The notes under the pieces: generated by a model
Seen by the model: the letters and a program-made list of their open reading frames with translations, nothing else
Databases searched by the model: none
What the model was told of the DNA's origin: nothing
Assembly: GCA_046351215.1 (NCBI GenBank)
Contig: JAXLYX010000017.1
Coordinates: 91,540-155,539 of the forward strand
Length of the DNA: 64,000 nt
From: JAXLYX01 sp046351215
Lineage (GTDB): Bacteria > Myxococcota_A > Polyangia > Polyangiales > Houyiibacteriaceae
Direction: 5' to 3'
In this document: positions 1 to 8,735 of the stretch, in pieces
Position numbering within the stretch: position 1 is the first letter of the stretch
Layout: every line of letters begins with the position of its first letter
Made by a program: the position numbers and the translations under genes

Positions 1-1128
1 GAGCTTCCCGCCCGCGATCGTGACGAGCCCGTCGTCGCGGACGAAGACGTGGTGCTCGCGGCTGACCTGCGACTCGGCCATGTCGTCGCCCTTCTCGGGC
101 GGCGCGAGGAGCGGCCGGAGGCCGGCCCAGGTGGCGATCACGTCGTCGCGCGTGAGCGGGTTGCGCGGGAAGTACTCCGCGCAGGACGCGAGGACGTAGT
201 CGACGTCGTCGAGCGTCGCGGCCACGTCCGCCGGATCGCCCTGGAAATCCGTGTCCGTCGTCCCGATGTAGGTGCGGTCGCCCCACGGGATCGCGAACAT
301 CACGCGCGCATCCTTCGGGTGCATCAGGAGCACGGCATGGCGCAGCGGCAGCTTCGCCGCGTCGACGACGATGTGGATGCCCTTCGTGGGACGAAGCACG
401 TGCGAGCCGGTGGCGCCGGCCATGCGGAGCGTCGCGTCGGTCCAGGGGCCCGTGGCGTTGACCACGGCGCGCGCGCGGACCTCCTTCGTCTGCCCCGTCA
501 GCATGCAGCGCACGTTCACGCCGACGATGCATCCGCTCGGATCGCGCACGAAGGACTCGACCTTCGTCCACGTCGCGACGATGGCTCCCGCGCGCGTCGC
601 GGCGATGGCGGCCTCGAGCGTGAGGCGCGCATCGTCGGTCGAGCAGTCGTAGTAGAGCGGTGCGCCCTCGACGCCATCCGTCCGGAGGCAGGGCTCCTCG
701 GCCGCGAGCGCGTCCGCCTTCAGCGTCTTGTGGATCTTCGGCGAACGGAAGAGCGAGAGCGCGTCGTAGATCCACATGCCCGTGCTCACGAGCGCGAGCG
801 GGCGCTTGGCGCCGTGGAAGACGGGCACGAGGAAGCCGAGCGGCTTCACGAGGTGGGGCGCCATGCTCATGAGCACACGGCGCTCGCTGACGGACTCGAA
901 GACGAGGCCGACCTCGCCGGTCTCGAGGTAACGCAGGCCTCCGTGGACGAGCTTCGTCGAGCGCGAGCTCGTGCCGTAGGCCAGGTCGTTCATCTCGACC
1001 AGGGCGGTCCGGAGGCCGAATTCGGAAGCATCCCGGGCGATTCCGGCGCCGGTGACGCCTCCGCCCACGACGAGTACGTCGAGCTCCTCGGCCCCGAGCC
1101 GGTTCCACATCTCGCTGCGCGTCGGCAT
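1..1128 (-). CDS. glpD: Glycerol-3-phosphate dehydrogenase, FAD-dependent (C-terminus outside window)
   Basis: The first 376 residues of a GlpD-type flavoprotein that oxidises sn-glycerol 3-phosphate to dihydroxyacetone phosphate at the membrane and passes electrons to quinone. A dinucleotide-binding GGGVTGAG lies at residues 22-29, followed by the family block GTSSRSTKLVHGG at 52-64. GDRTYIGTTDTDF and the C-terminal GGKL (usually GGKLTTYR) appear just before the window edge. The family is usually 500-560 residues, so roughly a quarter is missing only because the window ends. The ATG was chosen because the Rossmann motif starts about 20 residues later, as usual. It shares a strand with cysC but is separated by 77 bp with no clear promoter. 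Confidence 0.93.
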   Translation of the reverse strand, partial: MPTRSEMWNRLGAEELDVLVVGGGVTGAGIARDASEFGLRTALVEMNDLAYGTSSRSTKLVHGGLRYLETGEVGLVFESVSERRVLMSMAPHLVKPLGFLVPVFHGAKRPLALVSTGMWIYDALSLFRSPKIHKTLKADALAAEEPCLRTDGVEGAPLYYDCSTDDARLTLEAAIAATRAGAIVATWTKVESFVRDPSGCIVGVNVRCMLTGQTKEVRARAVVNATGPWTDATLRMAGATGSHVLRPTKGIHIVVDAAKLPLRHAVLLMHPKDARVMFAIPWGDRTYIGTTDTDFQGDPADVAATLDDVDYVLASCAEYFPRNPLTRDDVIATWAGLRPLLAPPEKGDDMAESQVSREHHVFVRDDGLVTIAGGKL

Positions 1129-1205
1129 GGTCTCGGCCCATTGTTGGGGCCGGCGGGGGGCGAGGGGAAGAGAGGATTCGGACAATCCGGCTTGTCGGAC
1201 GGGCC

Positions 1206-1820
1206 TCAGGCCTTCGGGATGTAGCCGTGGGCCTCGAGGTAGGCGAGCACCTGCGCGGCGCAGCCGTCGACGTCCGCCTTGCCCGTGTCGACGACGATCT
1301 CGGGCTTCTCCGGGGCCTCGTACGGGGCGCTGATCCCGGTGAAGTCGGGGATCTGTCCGGCGCGGGCCATCTTGTAGAGCCCCTTCGGATCGCGCGTCTC
1401 GCAGACCTCGATCGGCGTCGCGACGTGCACCTCGACGAAGTCGCCCGGCGGCATCGTCGCGCGCACACGATCGCGATCGGCGCGGTACGGCGAGATGAAC
1501 GCCGTGAGCACGATGGCGCCGGCGCTCGTGAAGAGCTTCGAGACCTCGCCGACACGGCGGATGTTCTCTTCGCGCTCCTCGGGCGAGAACCCGAGGTCGC
1601 GGTTCAAGCCGTGGCGGACGTTGTCTCCGTCGAGCACGTAGGCGAACACGCCGCGCTCGAGCAGCCGACGCTCGATGCGATGCGAGAGCGTGCTCTTGCC
1701 GGAGCCGGAGAGGCCCGTGAGCCAGAGCGTCGCGCCCTTGTGACCGCGCATGCGCTCGCGCTCCTCGCGGCTGACCTCGCCCATGTGCCAGGTCAGGTTC
1801 GTTGCCTTCGGCTGCGTCAT
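1206..1820 (-). CDS. cysC: Adenylylsulfate kinase
   Basis: A 204-residue APS kinase, which phosphorylates adenylylsulfate to PAPS, the universal sulfate donor. The Walker A motif GLSGSGKST is at 36-44, the APS-binding block DGDNVRHGLNRDLGF at 64-78, and FISPYRADR at 108-116; all are diagnostic of CysC. Length matches stand-alone CysC, with no fused sulfurylase or CysN. The ATG at 1820 gives the usual short N-terminal extension. No other assimilatory sulfate gene is nearby, so its PAPS may serve sulfotransferases such as the one at 12415-13593; that link is inference. Confidence 0.95.
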   Translation of the reverse strand: MTQPKATNLTWHMGEVSREERERMRGHKGATLWLTGLSGSGKSTLSHRIERRLLERGVFAYVLDGDNVRHGLNRDLGFSPEEREENIRRVGEVSKLFTSAGAIVLTAFISPYRADRDRVRATMPPGDFVEVHVATPIEVCETRDPKGLYKMARAGQIPDFTGISAPYEAPEKPEIVVDTGKADVDGCAAQVLAYLEAHGYIPKA

Positions 1821-1852
1821 GCGGGCCTTCGTACCCGGGGCCGGCCCCTCGA

Positions 1853-2851
1853 TCAAGCGCTCGTTCCGGCCCGTTCGACGAGTCGCTCGGCGAGCGCCCG
1901 CACGGTCAGCGGCGAGGAGCCCTCCGCCTTGTTGTTCACGATCACGAAGACCTCGTAACCACGACGCCCGGCCTCCTCGATCAGCGTGCAGACGTCCTCG
2001 CGCATCGCCGGCTGGGGCTCGACGAGCCGATCGAAGGGCTCCCAGGCGTCGACGAGCTCGGCGTAGCGCCTCCCCGGAGGGATGAGCAGGCGCGCGACGA
2101 CGAAGGGCCCCGGCATGGAGCCCGCGAGCGCGAGCTGCGCGCCGATGTCGGGCATGCGCTCCCAGTAGTTGAAGACGTGCGTCGCGCCGTGGGACGCGAG
2201 CACGCGGAAGTAGCCGGGCGTGAGCAGGCGCCGATCCCGCACCTCGACCGCGAAGCGGAACTCTCCCCCTGCATCCGAGAGGAAGCGCTCGAGCGCGTGC
2301 TCGAGCCGCGACGGGGAGAGGGGCGACGGCGGGATCTCGACGACGAAGGGGCCCGTGGCGCGCGCGAAGGCCCGCCGATGGGGGCCGCCCACGACCTCGT
2401 CGAAGAGCGCCGGATCGAGGAAGCGCGGATTCGGCTGGCCTGCTCGCTCGCCGTAGCGTGGATGGCGCGGGAAGACGGGCGTCGTGATCTCGGACCAGAC
2501 CTTCGAGACGGCGAGGAAGCCGTCCGGCAGCTGCGCGAGGTAGGCCGCGAGCTCGCCCTCGGGCACGGGGGCGTAGTACGCGCGATCGATGCCCACGGTG
2601 CGGAAGAGCGGATGGCGGGCGTATTCCGCGAGCGACTCGCGCAAGAACGCGCGTTCGGAGCCGTACGTCCGGTGGTAGACGAGGCCCTTCCAGCCCGGGA
2701 ACGTCCAGCTCGAGGTGCCGAGCCGGAGGTGGGGCGGCAGCCTGCGCGCCAGCGCCTCGAGCGCGGCGTCCGCGGCCCGCGGGGACTCCGGCTCGGGCGC
2801 GAAGAGCGAGAGCTGGTCCGGGCCCGCGGGCTCCTTCGTCCTCTTCCGCAT
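1853..2851 (-). CDS. DUF72 family protein
   Basis: A 332-residue member of the DUF72 (YecE-like) TIM-barrel family, whose biochemical role is not established. Typical features are LRLGTSSWTFPGWKGLVY near residues 45-62, an EVRD strand in the middle (FAVEVRDRRLL), and an asparagine-rich block FVIVNNKAEG near the C-terminus. An ATG six codons upstream (2867-2869) is also possible, but a TAGGCT hexamer sits 8 nt before the ATG at 2851, inside that extension, so I prefer 2851. The gene ends 32 bp before cysC and may be cotranscribed with it. Divergent from the collar-repeat gene at 2993. Confidence 0.88.
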   Translation of the reverse strand: MRKRTKEPAGPDQLSLFAPEPESPRAADAALEALARRLPPHLRLGTSSWTFPGWKGLVYHRTYGSERAFLRESLAEYARHPLFRTVGIDRAYYAPVPEGELAAYLAQLPDGFLAVSKVWSEITTPVFPRHPRYGERAGQPNPRFLDPALFDEVVGGPHRRAFARATGPFVVEIPPSPLSPSRLEHALERFLSDAGGEFRFAVEVRDRRLLTPGYFRVLASHGATHVFNYWERMPDIGAQLALAGSMPGPFVVARLLIPPGRRYAELVDAWEPFDRLVEPQPAMREDVCTLIEEAGRRGYEVFVIVNNKAEGSSPLTVRALAERLVERAGTSA

Positions 2852-2859
2852 CGACCGCG

Positions 2860-2865
2860 AGCCTA
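2860..2865 (-). promoter_or_regulatory. -10-like TAGGCT before DUF72 gene
   Basis: TAGGCT on the minus strand, 8 nt upstream of the ATG at 2851. The same arrangement recurs at many first genes in the window and predicts a leaderless or very short leader. No convincing -35 was seen. Confidence 0.4.
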
Positions 2866-2992
2866 TCATCGAGCCGCCCTCCCGGGCCCGGCGGACACGT
2901 GTCACATCTCCACACGTTCGACCCAATTGCGTAAGGATTCCGGGCTCGATGCCTCGTTGACCCCGGGCGCCGGCTCGGCGATCGTCTCGGCC

Positions 2993-3445
2993 ATGCATCG
3001 ATTTCCCCGACTCCGGAGCTGGGGGGAGCGGTTCGGTGCGGTCCCCCTCGCGGCCGCCCTCCTCCTCCTCGGCAGCGGCCGCGCCCATGGCGGCGGCCCC
3101 AACGACGACGGAGCGCCGGTCGGCGCCGTCGCCTTCTTCGCCAGCGGCACCGCGTGTCCGAACGGCTGGGCGCCCGCGACGGCCGTCGAGGGCCGGATGA
3201 TCGTCGGCGTGACCGACGGAGCCGCGGTCGGCGTGAACGTCGGGACTCCGCTCGCGGATCAGGAGAACCGCACGCACACGCACGCGTACACGGGCACGTT
3301 CACGATCACGAAGAAGGGCATCGCCGCCCTCGCGGGCAGCAACACCCAGGGCGCGAACGCGCAGGCCTACTCCGTGTCCGGAACGACCGCGGCCTCGACC
3401 TCGGGGCTCCCTTTCGTGCAGGTGCTCGCATGCGTGAAGCAATGA
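2993..3445 (+). CDS. Secreted protein with one tail-collar-like repeat
   Basis: A 150-residue protein with an N-terminal signal sequence (hydrophobic stretch AAALLLLGSG ending at RAHG). The rest is one copy of a repeat resembling the phage tail-collar or microcystin-dependent protein fold. It runs from a CPNGW core through GRMIVG, GTPLADQ and RTHTHAY to a closing GLPFVQVLACVK. The THTH motif resembles the HxH metal-binding motifs of phage tail-fibre tips; metal binding here is inference. It overlaps the next gene by 4 bp (ATGA), and that gene carries two more copies of the repeat. Function unknown; a surface adhesin is one possibility. Confidence 0.8.
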   Translation: MHRFPRLRSWGERFGAVPLAAALLLLGSGRAHGGGPNDDGAPVGAVAFFASGTACPNGWAPATAVEGRMIVGVTDGAAVGVNVGTPLADQENRTHTHAYTGTFTITKKGIAALAGSNTQGANAQAYSVSGTTAASTSGLPFVQVLACVKQ

Positions 3446-4305
3446 CGAAGCGGGCCCTCGTCGCGGCGCTCCTCGTGGGCTCGCTCGCCTGCGCCGAAGC
3501 GGGCCCCTGGGATTTCCCGCTCACGCCGGGCGGGAGCGACGGCGGCGGCGGAGGCGGCGGAAGCGACGCCGGCGGCGATGGCGGAGGCGGCGGCAACGGG
3601 AACGGCACCGACTCCTATCCGACCGACACCGTCTCGTTCTTCACGGGCAACGCCTGCCCGACGGGCTGGGAGCCGTACACGACGGGCCAGGGGCGCACGA
3701 TCGTCCCGACCCTCGGCCCCGGCGCCGGCGGCGGCACGCGCGGGACTCCGCTCACCACCGGCGAGGATCGCACGCACACGCACTTCGCCTCGCCGCAGGT
3801 GACGATCGGCTCCGTGAGCTACGCGCTCGTGACCGGAAGCGGTCTGAACGTCGGCATGGCCGGCCCCGTGATCATGAACGGCTCGACGAACGCGGCCTCG
3901 AGCGGCCTTCCCTACGTGCAGCTCCTCGTCTGCCGGAAGACGGCCGCTCCCGTCGCCGGAGCCGCGCCGCTCCCCTCGGGCCTCCTGCTCTACACGGCGG
4001 CGACGAGCTGCCCGACGGGCTTCAGCCAGGCGGCCGGCACGCAGGGCCGCTTCGTCGTCGGGCTCCCTTCCGGCGGCACGAACGGGGCGACCTTCGGCGG
4101 CTCGCCGATCGACGGCACGACCGCGACCACGCATACGCATACCGTCAGCGGCAACCTGGTGACGACGGCCGAGGGCGTCGCGGGGCTGAGCAACGGAGCC
4201 GCGACCGGCTACGCACAGAACGGGACCTACCCGTTCTCCGCGGCGTCGAGCGACGGGGACGTCGGGCTCCCGTCGGTGCACCTGAAGCAGTGCCAGAAGA
4301 ACTGA
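3442..4305 (+). CDS. Lipoprotein with two tail-collar-like repeats
   Basis: A 287-residue predicted lipoprotein. The signal ends in a lipobox-like SLAC, followed by a Gly/Asp/Ser-rich linker of about 30 residues. Two copies of the repeat seen in the preceding protein follow: the first runs from FFTGNACPTGWEPY through RTHTHF to GLPYVQLLVC, the second from CPTGFSQ through TTHTHTV to GLPSVHLKQC. An in-frame ATG at 3430 would add four residues; I prefer 3442 because it overlaps the upstream stop as ATGA. The pair looks like a translationally coupled, probably surface-displayed set. Exact function unknown. Confidence 0.8.
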   Translation: MTKRALVAALLVGSLACAEAGPWDFPLTPGGSDGGGGGGGSDAGGDGGGGGNGNGTDSYPTDTVSFFTGNACPTGWEPYTTGQGRTIVPTLGPGAGGGTRGTPLTTGEDRTHTHFASPQVTIGSVSYALVTGSGLNVGMAGPVIMNGSTNAASSGLPYVQLLVCRKTAAPVAGAAPLPSGLLLYTAATSCPTGFSQAAGTQGRFVVGLPSGGTNGATFGGSPIDGTTATTHTHTVSGNLVTTAEGVAGLSNGAATGYAQNGTYPFSAASSDGDVGLPSVHLKQCQKN

Positions 4306-4312
4306 CGCGGGC

Positions 4313-4337
4313 GAGGAGCGGGCCGCGGCCGCTCCTC
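4313..4337. terminator. GC-rich hairpin between convergent genes
   Basis: A nine-bp perfect stem (GAGGAGCGG / CCGCTCCTC) with a 7-nt loop lies between two convergent genes and touches the stop codon of the minus-strand one. There is no T-tract, so factor-independent termination is uncertain. Confidence 0.45.
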
Positions 4338-5574
4338 ACCTCGGATACGTCGTTCCGACACCGGGTCCGGCGATCGCGACGTTCACCGGCGTGGTCATGC
4401 CGGAGAGCGTGCCGACCACCGCACGTGTCGTCGCGTCGATCACCGTGACCGTTCCGTCGAACGCGTTCGGCACGTAGACGCGGCCTCCGTGGGCGAGGAT
4501 GCTGCGGTGACCGCTCGTCGGCACGTTCGCAGGATCGACCGGATGGCCCGTGGCGACCGTCGTGTTGGCCTCGGTGCGCGTGAGGTCGACGACCGTGACG
4601 ATCGGCGCGCGCGCGTTGGCCACGAAGACGGTCTCCCCGACGACCGCGAACTTGTCCGGGCTCGGACCGGCATCGTAGGTCTCCACGTTCCGCGTGGTCG
4701 TGCGCATGCGGGCGAAGAGGTTCGCCGACCCGAGCGTCATGTTCGCGTAGCCGTCGTGGACGTGGAGGTAGCCGCACCGGCCGGGCGCGAGCGGGATCCG
4801 ATCGACGACCGTGTGCTGCTCGTTCGCCGGGGTGCTCGGATCGTCGCGCGTGGCGATCACCTCGACGCCGGGCTGGCTGCCCGTGGTCGCGAGGTCGAGG
4901 TCGCCGGAGCAGTTGAGCACGTGCGTGGTCTCGGCGTCGTAGTCCATGCCGTGCGGCGCGATGCCCACGCCCGGGACGTTGGGCAGCGACGAGCGCGCCG
5001 ACGTCACCGGGGTGATCGTCCCGTCGGTGATGTTGCTGACGTACACGAACGCGAGCGAGCCGTCGTCCGCCGCCGCGAGCGCCATCTTGTGGTGGCCCGC
5101 GCCCGTGAGGACGGTCGAGAGCACCTCGCGCGAAGCGAGGTCGATCACGCTGACGTCCGCCGAGCCGTCGTTGCCGACCCAGATCTGGTCGTGCGCGGGC
5201 GAGATGTAGGAATGGACCGGCTTCACACCGACGGCGCGGCGGGTGACGGCGAGCGATCCCGTATCGATAAGCGAGACCGAGTTGTCGGTCGACGAGAGCA
5301 CCCAGAGGAGCATGCCGTCGGGCGTCGCGTAGATCTCCGACGCTCCGGAGCCGACGTCGATCGAGCCCTGGGGCTCGAGCGTCTCGGCATCGAAGACGTG
5401 GACCTTGCCGGACTGACCGGACGTCGTGCCGTCGGTGACGAAGATCCGGGTCGTGGTCGGGCCCACGCTGGCGTCGGTGTCGTTGGACTTGCCCGCGTTC
5501 GAACCGTCGTCGCAGCCGGAGCCGGAGGCGAGGATCGCCGAGAGCACGAATGGGTAGAAGGGATGCGTCTTCAT
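4336..5574 (-). CDS. YVTN-type beta-propeller lipoprotein
   Basis: A 412-residue predicted lipoprotein: the signal peptide ends at SGSGC (Cys21), and a short low-complexity linker follows. The body consists of repeated 40-50-residue units typical of YVTN/surface-layer beta-propellers, with strands such as GKVHVFDAETLEPQGSIDVG, ADVSVIDLASREVLSTV and GTVTVIDATTRAVVGTLSG. About seven blades are expected by length. No catalytic residues are recognisable; such propellers commonly mediate binding at the cell surface. It converges with the collar-repeat gene pair and follows the export operon on the same strand with a 106-bp gap that contains a strong hairpin. Confidence 0.85.
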   Translation of the reverse strand: MKTHPFYPFVLSAILASGSGCDDGSNAGKSNDTDASVGPTTTRIFVTDGTTSGQSGKVHVFDAETLEPQGSIDVGSGASEIYATPDGMLLWVLSSTDNSVSLIDTGSLAVTRRAVGVKPVHSYISPAHDQIWVGNDGSADVSVIDLASREVLSTVLTGAGHHKMALAAADDGSLAFVYVSNITDGTITPVTSARSSLPNVPGVGIAPHGMDYDAETTHVLNCSGDLDLATTGSQPGVEVIATRDDPSTPANEQHTVVDRIPLAPGRCGYLHVHDGYANMTLGSANLFARMRTTTRNVETYDAGPSPDKFAVVGETVFVANARAPIVTVVDLTRTEANTTVATGHPVDPANVPTSGHRSILAHGGRVYVPNAFDGTVTVIDATTRAVVGTLSGMTTPVNVAIAGPGVGTTYPR

Positions 5575-5640
5575 GGTACCGGAGACGTGGACGCATCCCC
5601 GCCGCCCGCCCATGAGGCACGTTGTCGCATGCGGCGTTTC

Positions 5641-5673
5641 GTCGCACCCCCGAGCTCCGGAGCCCGGGGCGAC
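5641..5673 (-). terminator. Strong hairpin after eight-gene operon
   Basis: GTCGC/GCGAC and CCCC/GGGG arms enclose the 10-bp palindrome GCTCCGGAGC. It lies just downstream of the last gene of the 5681-13593 operon. There is no U-run on the minus strand, so this is a possible terminator or mRNA-stabilising hairpin. Confidence 0.4.
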
Positions 5674-5680
5674 GCGAGCC

Positions 5681-6805
5681 TCAGGCGAGCTTCTTGCTGA
5701 ACCGCAGGGCCGTCGCCACGACGACCACCATCAGGATGCAGCCGAGCCAGACGACCTCGCCCGCGAGCTCCGGATAGCTCGCCCCCTTCAGCGTGATGCC
5801 GCGGACGATGCGGATGAAGTGCGTGAGGGGGAAGATCTGCGCGACCCACTGGGCCGGCCTCGGCATGCCCTCGTAGGGGAACATGAAGCCGGAGAGCAGC
5901 ATGCTCGGCAAGAGGAAGAACGACGACATCTGCAGCGCCTGCTGCTGGTTCTGCGCGATGGTCGAGAAGAAGAGGCCGACCGCGAGGCAGGTGGCGATGA
6001 AGAACGAGCCGAGCCCGTAGAGGAGCGCCACCGAGCCGACGAACGGCACACTGAAGACCGCGCGTCCGACCGAGAGGATCAGTGTCATCTGCACGTAGCC
6101 GATGAGCACGTAGGGGATGATCTTCCCGGCGACGAGCTCGAAGCGTCGCACAGGCGACACGATGAGCTGCTCGAGGGTTCCTCGCTCGCGCTCGCGCGCG
6201 ATGGCGACGGCCGTCAGCATGACCATGGTGGTGGTCAGGATGACGCCGATGAGGCCCGGCACGACGTAGACCGCGGTCTTGAGCTCCGGGTTGTACCAGG
6301 TCGTCGGCTCGAGCGTGACGGGCTCGACGCGCGACCCGGCGCTCGAGGCGAGCAGCCGGGAGACGAGCATCTGGGTGGAGAGCCCGACGACGAGGGAGGC
6401 CGCGGTGTTGGACGCGCTCGCCACCGTCTGTGGGTCGGAGCCGTCGACCACGAGCTGCGCCTGCGCGCCGGTCGCGCTCCTCAGCTTCTGCCCGAAGGCC
6501 GGGGGCATGACGATCGCGACCCGCGCCCTTCCCGTCCGCATCGCGGAGCCGATCTCGGCGTAGGTCCGGACGTGTCCGACGATCTGGTAGAAGCCCGTCG
6601 CCTCCATGCGGCGCACGAGATCGCGCGACTCGGGCGTGCCGTCCTGGTCGAAGACGACCGTCGGGATGTTCCGGACGTCGGTGTTGATCGCGTAGCCGAA
6701 GAAGAGCAGCTGCACGACCGGCATCCCCGCCATCATGAACAGGGTGACGCGGTCCCGCCGCAGCTGGATGAACTCCTTCCAGCAGATGGCGAAGAAACGA
6801 CTCAT
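5681..6805 (-). CDS. ABC-2 type transporter permease (YbhS/YbhR-like)
   Basis: A 374-residue ABC-2 permease. One membrane segment lies near residues 22-42 after a basic cytoplasmic N-terminus (CWKEFIQLRRDR). A large extracytoplasmic region of about 140 residues follows, then five hydrophobic segments from about 177 to the end, with the family signature RERERGTLEQLIVSPVRR between them. This is the topology of drug- and lipid-exporting YhhJ/YbhR families. It is the last gene of an eight-gene operon, overlapping the ATPase gene by 4 bp. With the ATPase and HlyD-type adaptor it should form a complete envelope-spanning exporter; the substrate is unknown but probably made by the upstream genes. Confidence 0.92.
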   Translation of the reverse strand: MSRFFAICWKEFIQLRRDRVTLFMMAGMPVVQLLFFGYAINTDVRNIPTVVFDQDGTPESRDLVRRMEATGFYQIVGHVRTYAEIGSAMRTGRARVAIVMPPAFGQKLRSATGAQAQLVVDGSDPQTVASASNTAASLVVGLSTQMLVSRLLASSAGSRVEPVTLEPTTWYNPELKTAVYVVPGLIGVILTTTMVMLTAVAIARERERGTLEQLIVSPVRRFELVAGKIIPYVLIGYVQMTLILSVGRAVFSVPFVGSVALLYGLGSFFIATCLAVGLFFSTIAQNQQQALQMSSFFLLPSMLLSGFMFPYEGMPRPAQWVAQIFPLTHFIRIVRGITLKGASYPELAGEVVWLGCILMVVVVATALRFSKKLA

Positions 6806-7755
6806 GCGGCCTTCCTCCGAGCGAGCGCCTCGTCCTCGCGAACCATCGAGACGAACGCGTCCTCCACTGTCGCACGTCCGCGCTGCGCCCGGTGGACCCG
6901 CGTGCCGTGGGCCTCGAGGAAGGCGCGTACGTCCTCCTCGGGGTTCTCCACGCCGCGCATCGCGACCCGGAGGATCCGTCCGAAGTGCGAGACCTCCTCG
7001 ACGTGGCCGAGATCGCGGAGCGTGTCCGCGGCGGCGACCGCGCGATCGACCTCCACCTCGGCCACGACGAGCCCACGTTGGTCGACGATCTGCTCCGGGG
7101 TCCCGACGGCGAGGGTCTCGCCGCGGAAGATGAACGCCAGCCGATGGCAGCGCTCGGCCTCGTCCATGTAGTGGGTCGTGACGAGGATGGTCGTGCCTTC
7201 GTCCGCGATGCGGTGGATCTGGTCCCAGAAGGCCCGCCGGCTCACCGGATCGACGCCGGCCGTCGGCTCGTCGAGGAAGAGCAGCGGCGGCTCGTGGACG
7301 GTGGAGCAGGCGAGCGCGACCCGCTGCTTCCAGCCGCCGGAGAGCGTGCCGGCGATCTGGCGACGTCGCTCCCCGAGCCCCGTCGACTCGAGGACGGTCT
7401 CGATCCGCTGGGAGCGGTGCTTGCCCTTGAGCCCGTAGATGCCCGAGTAGAACCGGAGGTTCTCCTCGACGGTCAGATCCTCGTAGAGGCTGAAGCGCTG
7501 GGTCATGTACCCGATGCGCTGCTTGATGAGCTCGCTCTCCTCGGCGATGTCGTGGCCGACGACGGTCCCGCGACCTCCGGTGGGATCCAGGATGCCGCAG
7601 AGCATGCGGATCGTCGTCGACTTCCCGGCGCCGTTGGGACCGAGGACCCCGAAGATCTCCCCCTTGTGCACCGTGAGCGAGACGTCCTTCACGGCGAGCA
7701 GGGCCCCGAAGCGCCTCGAGAGGTGCTCCGTGTGGATCACGACGTCGCGGCTCAT
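6802..7755 (-). CDS. ABC transporter ATP-binding protein
   Basis: A 317-residue ABC-2-type ATPase. The Walker A motif GPNGAGKST is at 39-47, the ABC signature LSGGWKQ at 138-144, and Walker B LLFLDEP at 158-164. The switch histidine follows in TTILVTTHYMDEAERC. The C-terminal extension of about 90 residues (VAEVEV onwards) matches the regulatory tail of drug-exporter ATPases. It overlaps both neighbours by 4 bp (ATGA), implying translational coupling with adaptor and permease. Acts at the cytoplasmic face of the inner membrane. Confidence 0.94.
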   Translation of the reverse strand: MSRDVVIHTEHLSRRFGALLAVKDVSLTVHKGEIFGVLGPNGAGKSTTIRMLCGILDPTGGRGTVVGHDIAEESELIKQRIGYMTQRFSLYEDLTVEENLRFYSGIYGLKGKHRSQRIETVLESTGLGERRRQIAGTLSGGWKQRVALACSTVHEPPLLFLDEPTAGVDPVSRRAFWDQIHRIADEGTTILVTTHYMDEAERCHRLAFIFRGETLAVGTPEQIVDQRGLVVAEVEVDRAVAAADTLRDLGHVEEVSHFGRILRVAMRGVENPEEDVRAFLEAHGTRVHRAQRGRATVEDAFVSMVREDEALARRKAA

Positions 7756-8735
7756 CGCGTGGCCTGGGGACTCGGCGAGACGCCTTCGATCAGGACGAAC
7801 GCGGGCACACCCGCGCGGAGCCGGTGCGAGGGATCGTCGATCCGCACGCGCACGCGGAGGACGAGGTTCGGACGCTCCGACTCGCTGAAGAGGTAGCGCG
7901 GCGTGAACTCCGTCCGATGCGAGACGTGCTCCACGTGGCCCGTCAGCGCCTGGCGGAGGCCGTCGACGCGGACCCGCGCCCGCTGGCCGATCTCCACGTC
8001 GGACATGCGCGATTCGGGGACGAAGACGTCCACGTACGGGTGATCGAGATCGGCGAGCGTCACGGCGGGGGCGCCCGGAGCCACCATCTCGCCCGGGAGC
8101 GCGTGCACGTCGGTGACGTAGAGGTCGACCGGGCTCGCGAGGCCGTAGCGCGAGAGGCGCGTCTCGACGGCGACGAGACCCGCGGAGGCGGCGCGGAGGC
8201 GCGCCTCGGCCGCCTCGAGCTCCTCCGGACGAGCGCCGCGCCGCAGACCGTGCAGCCGCTGCTCGAGCACGCTCTTGCGTCCCTCGAGGGTCGCGAGCGT
8301 GCCCTCGAGCTCGTCGAGCGTCGCCGGCGGCAGGGCGCCACGCTCGACGAGGAGGTTCTGACGGTCCCGCTGACGCTGCGTCAGCTCGGCCTGCGCCTCC
8401 ACCGTCGCGATCTCCGCCATCACGCCGCGGATCTCCTCGGCGCGGGCCCCGGACTCGAGGAGCGCGAGCTGGGCCTCGGCCCCCGCGACCTCGGCGAGCT
8501 TCGCATCGCGCAAGGGGCGCTCGAGGGAGTCGTCGAGCTTCACGAGGACCTGGCCGGCACGCGCCACGTCGCCCCGGCGGACCGAGACGTCGCTGACGCG
8601 ACCGCCGACCTCGAAGCCGAGGATGCGGTCTTCGTGCTCGACGATGCCCTGGAAGGGCTCGGGCTCGTGCGCGAACGCGTCGCTGCAGGCTCCGGCGAGA
8701 CCGGCGAGGAAGAGGATGACGAGACGGGACTTCAC
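7752..8735 (-). CDS. HlyD/YbhG-family membrane fusion protein
   Basis: A 327-residue periplasmic adaptor. After an N-terminal signal or possible lipoprotein motif (Cys17), a biotinyl-lipoyl-like half domain (GRVSDVSVRRGDVARAGQVLVKLDD) is followed by a long alpha-helical coiled-coil hairpin from about residue 70 to 180. The second lipoyl half (VHALPGEMVAPGAPAVTLADLDHPYVDV is its core region) and a beta-barrel domain complete it. This is the standard order for adaptors linking an inner-membrane ABC exporter to an outer-membrane channel. No TolC homologue is in the window. It overlaps the ATPase gene and the GNAT gene by 4 bp each. Confidence 0.92.
   Translation of the reverse strand: MKSRLVILFLAGLAGACSDAFAHEPEPFQGIVEHEDRILGFEVGGRVSDVSVRRGDVARAGQVLVKLDDSLERPLRDAKLAEVAGAEAQLALLESGARAEEIRGVMAEIATVEAQAELTQRQRDRQNLLVERGALPPATLDELEGTLATLEGRKSVLEQRLHGLRRGARPEELEAAEARLRAASAGLVAVETRLSRYGLASPVDLYVTDVHALPGEMVAPGAPAVTLADLDHPYVDVFVPESRMSDVEIGQRARVRVDGLRQALTGHVEHVSHRTEFTPRYLFSESERPNLVLRVRVRIDDPSHRLRAGVPAFVLIEGVSPSPQATR

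Noticed and set aside
1129..1205. Imperfect inverted repeat TCCGACAA/TTGTCCGA after cysC considered as terminator
   Set aside because: One mismatch, short stem and no T-run; too weak to call.
2993..4305. Collar-repeat genes considered as prophage remnant
   Set aside because: Both proteins have signal peptides and no other phage structural, lysis or integrase genes are near.
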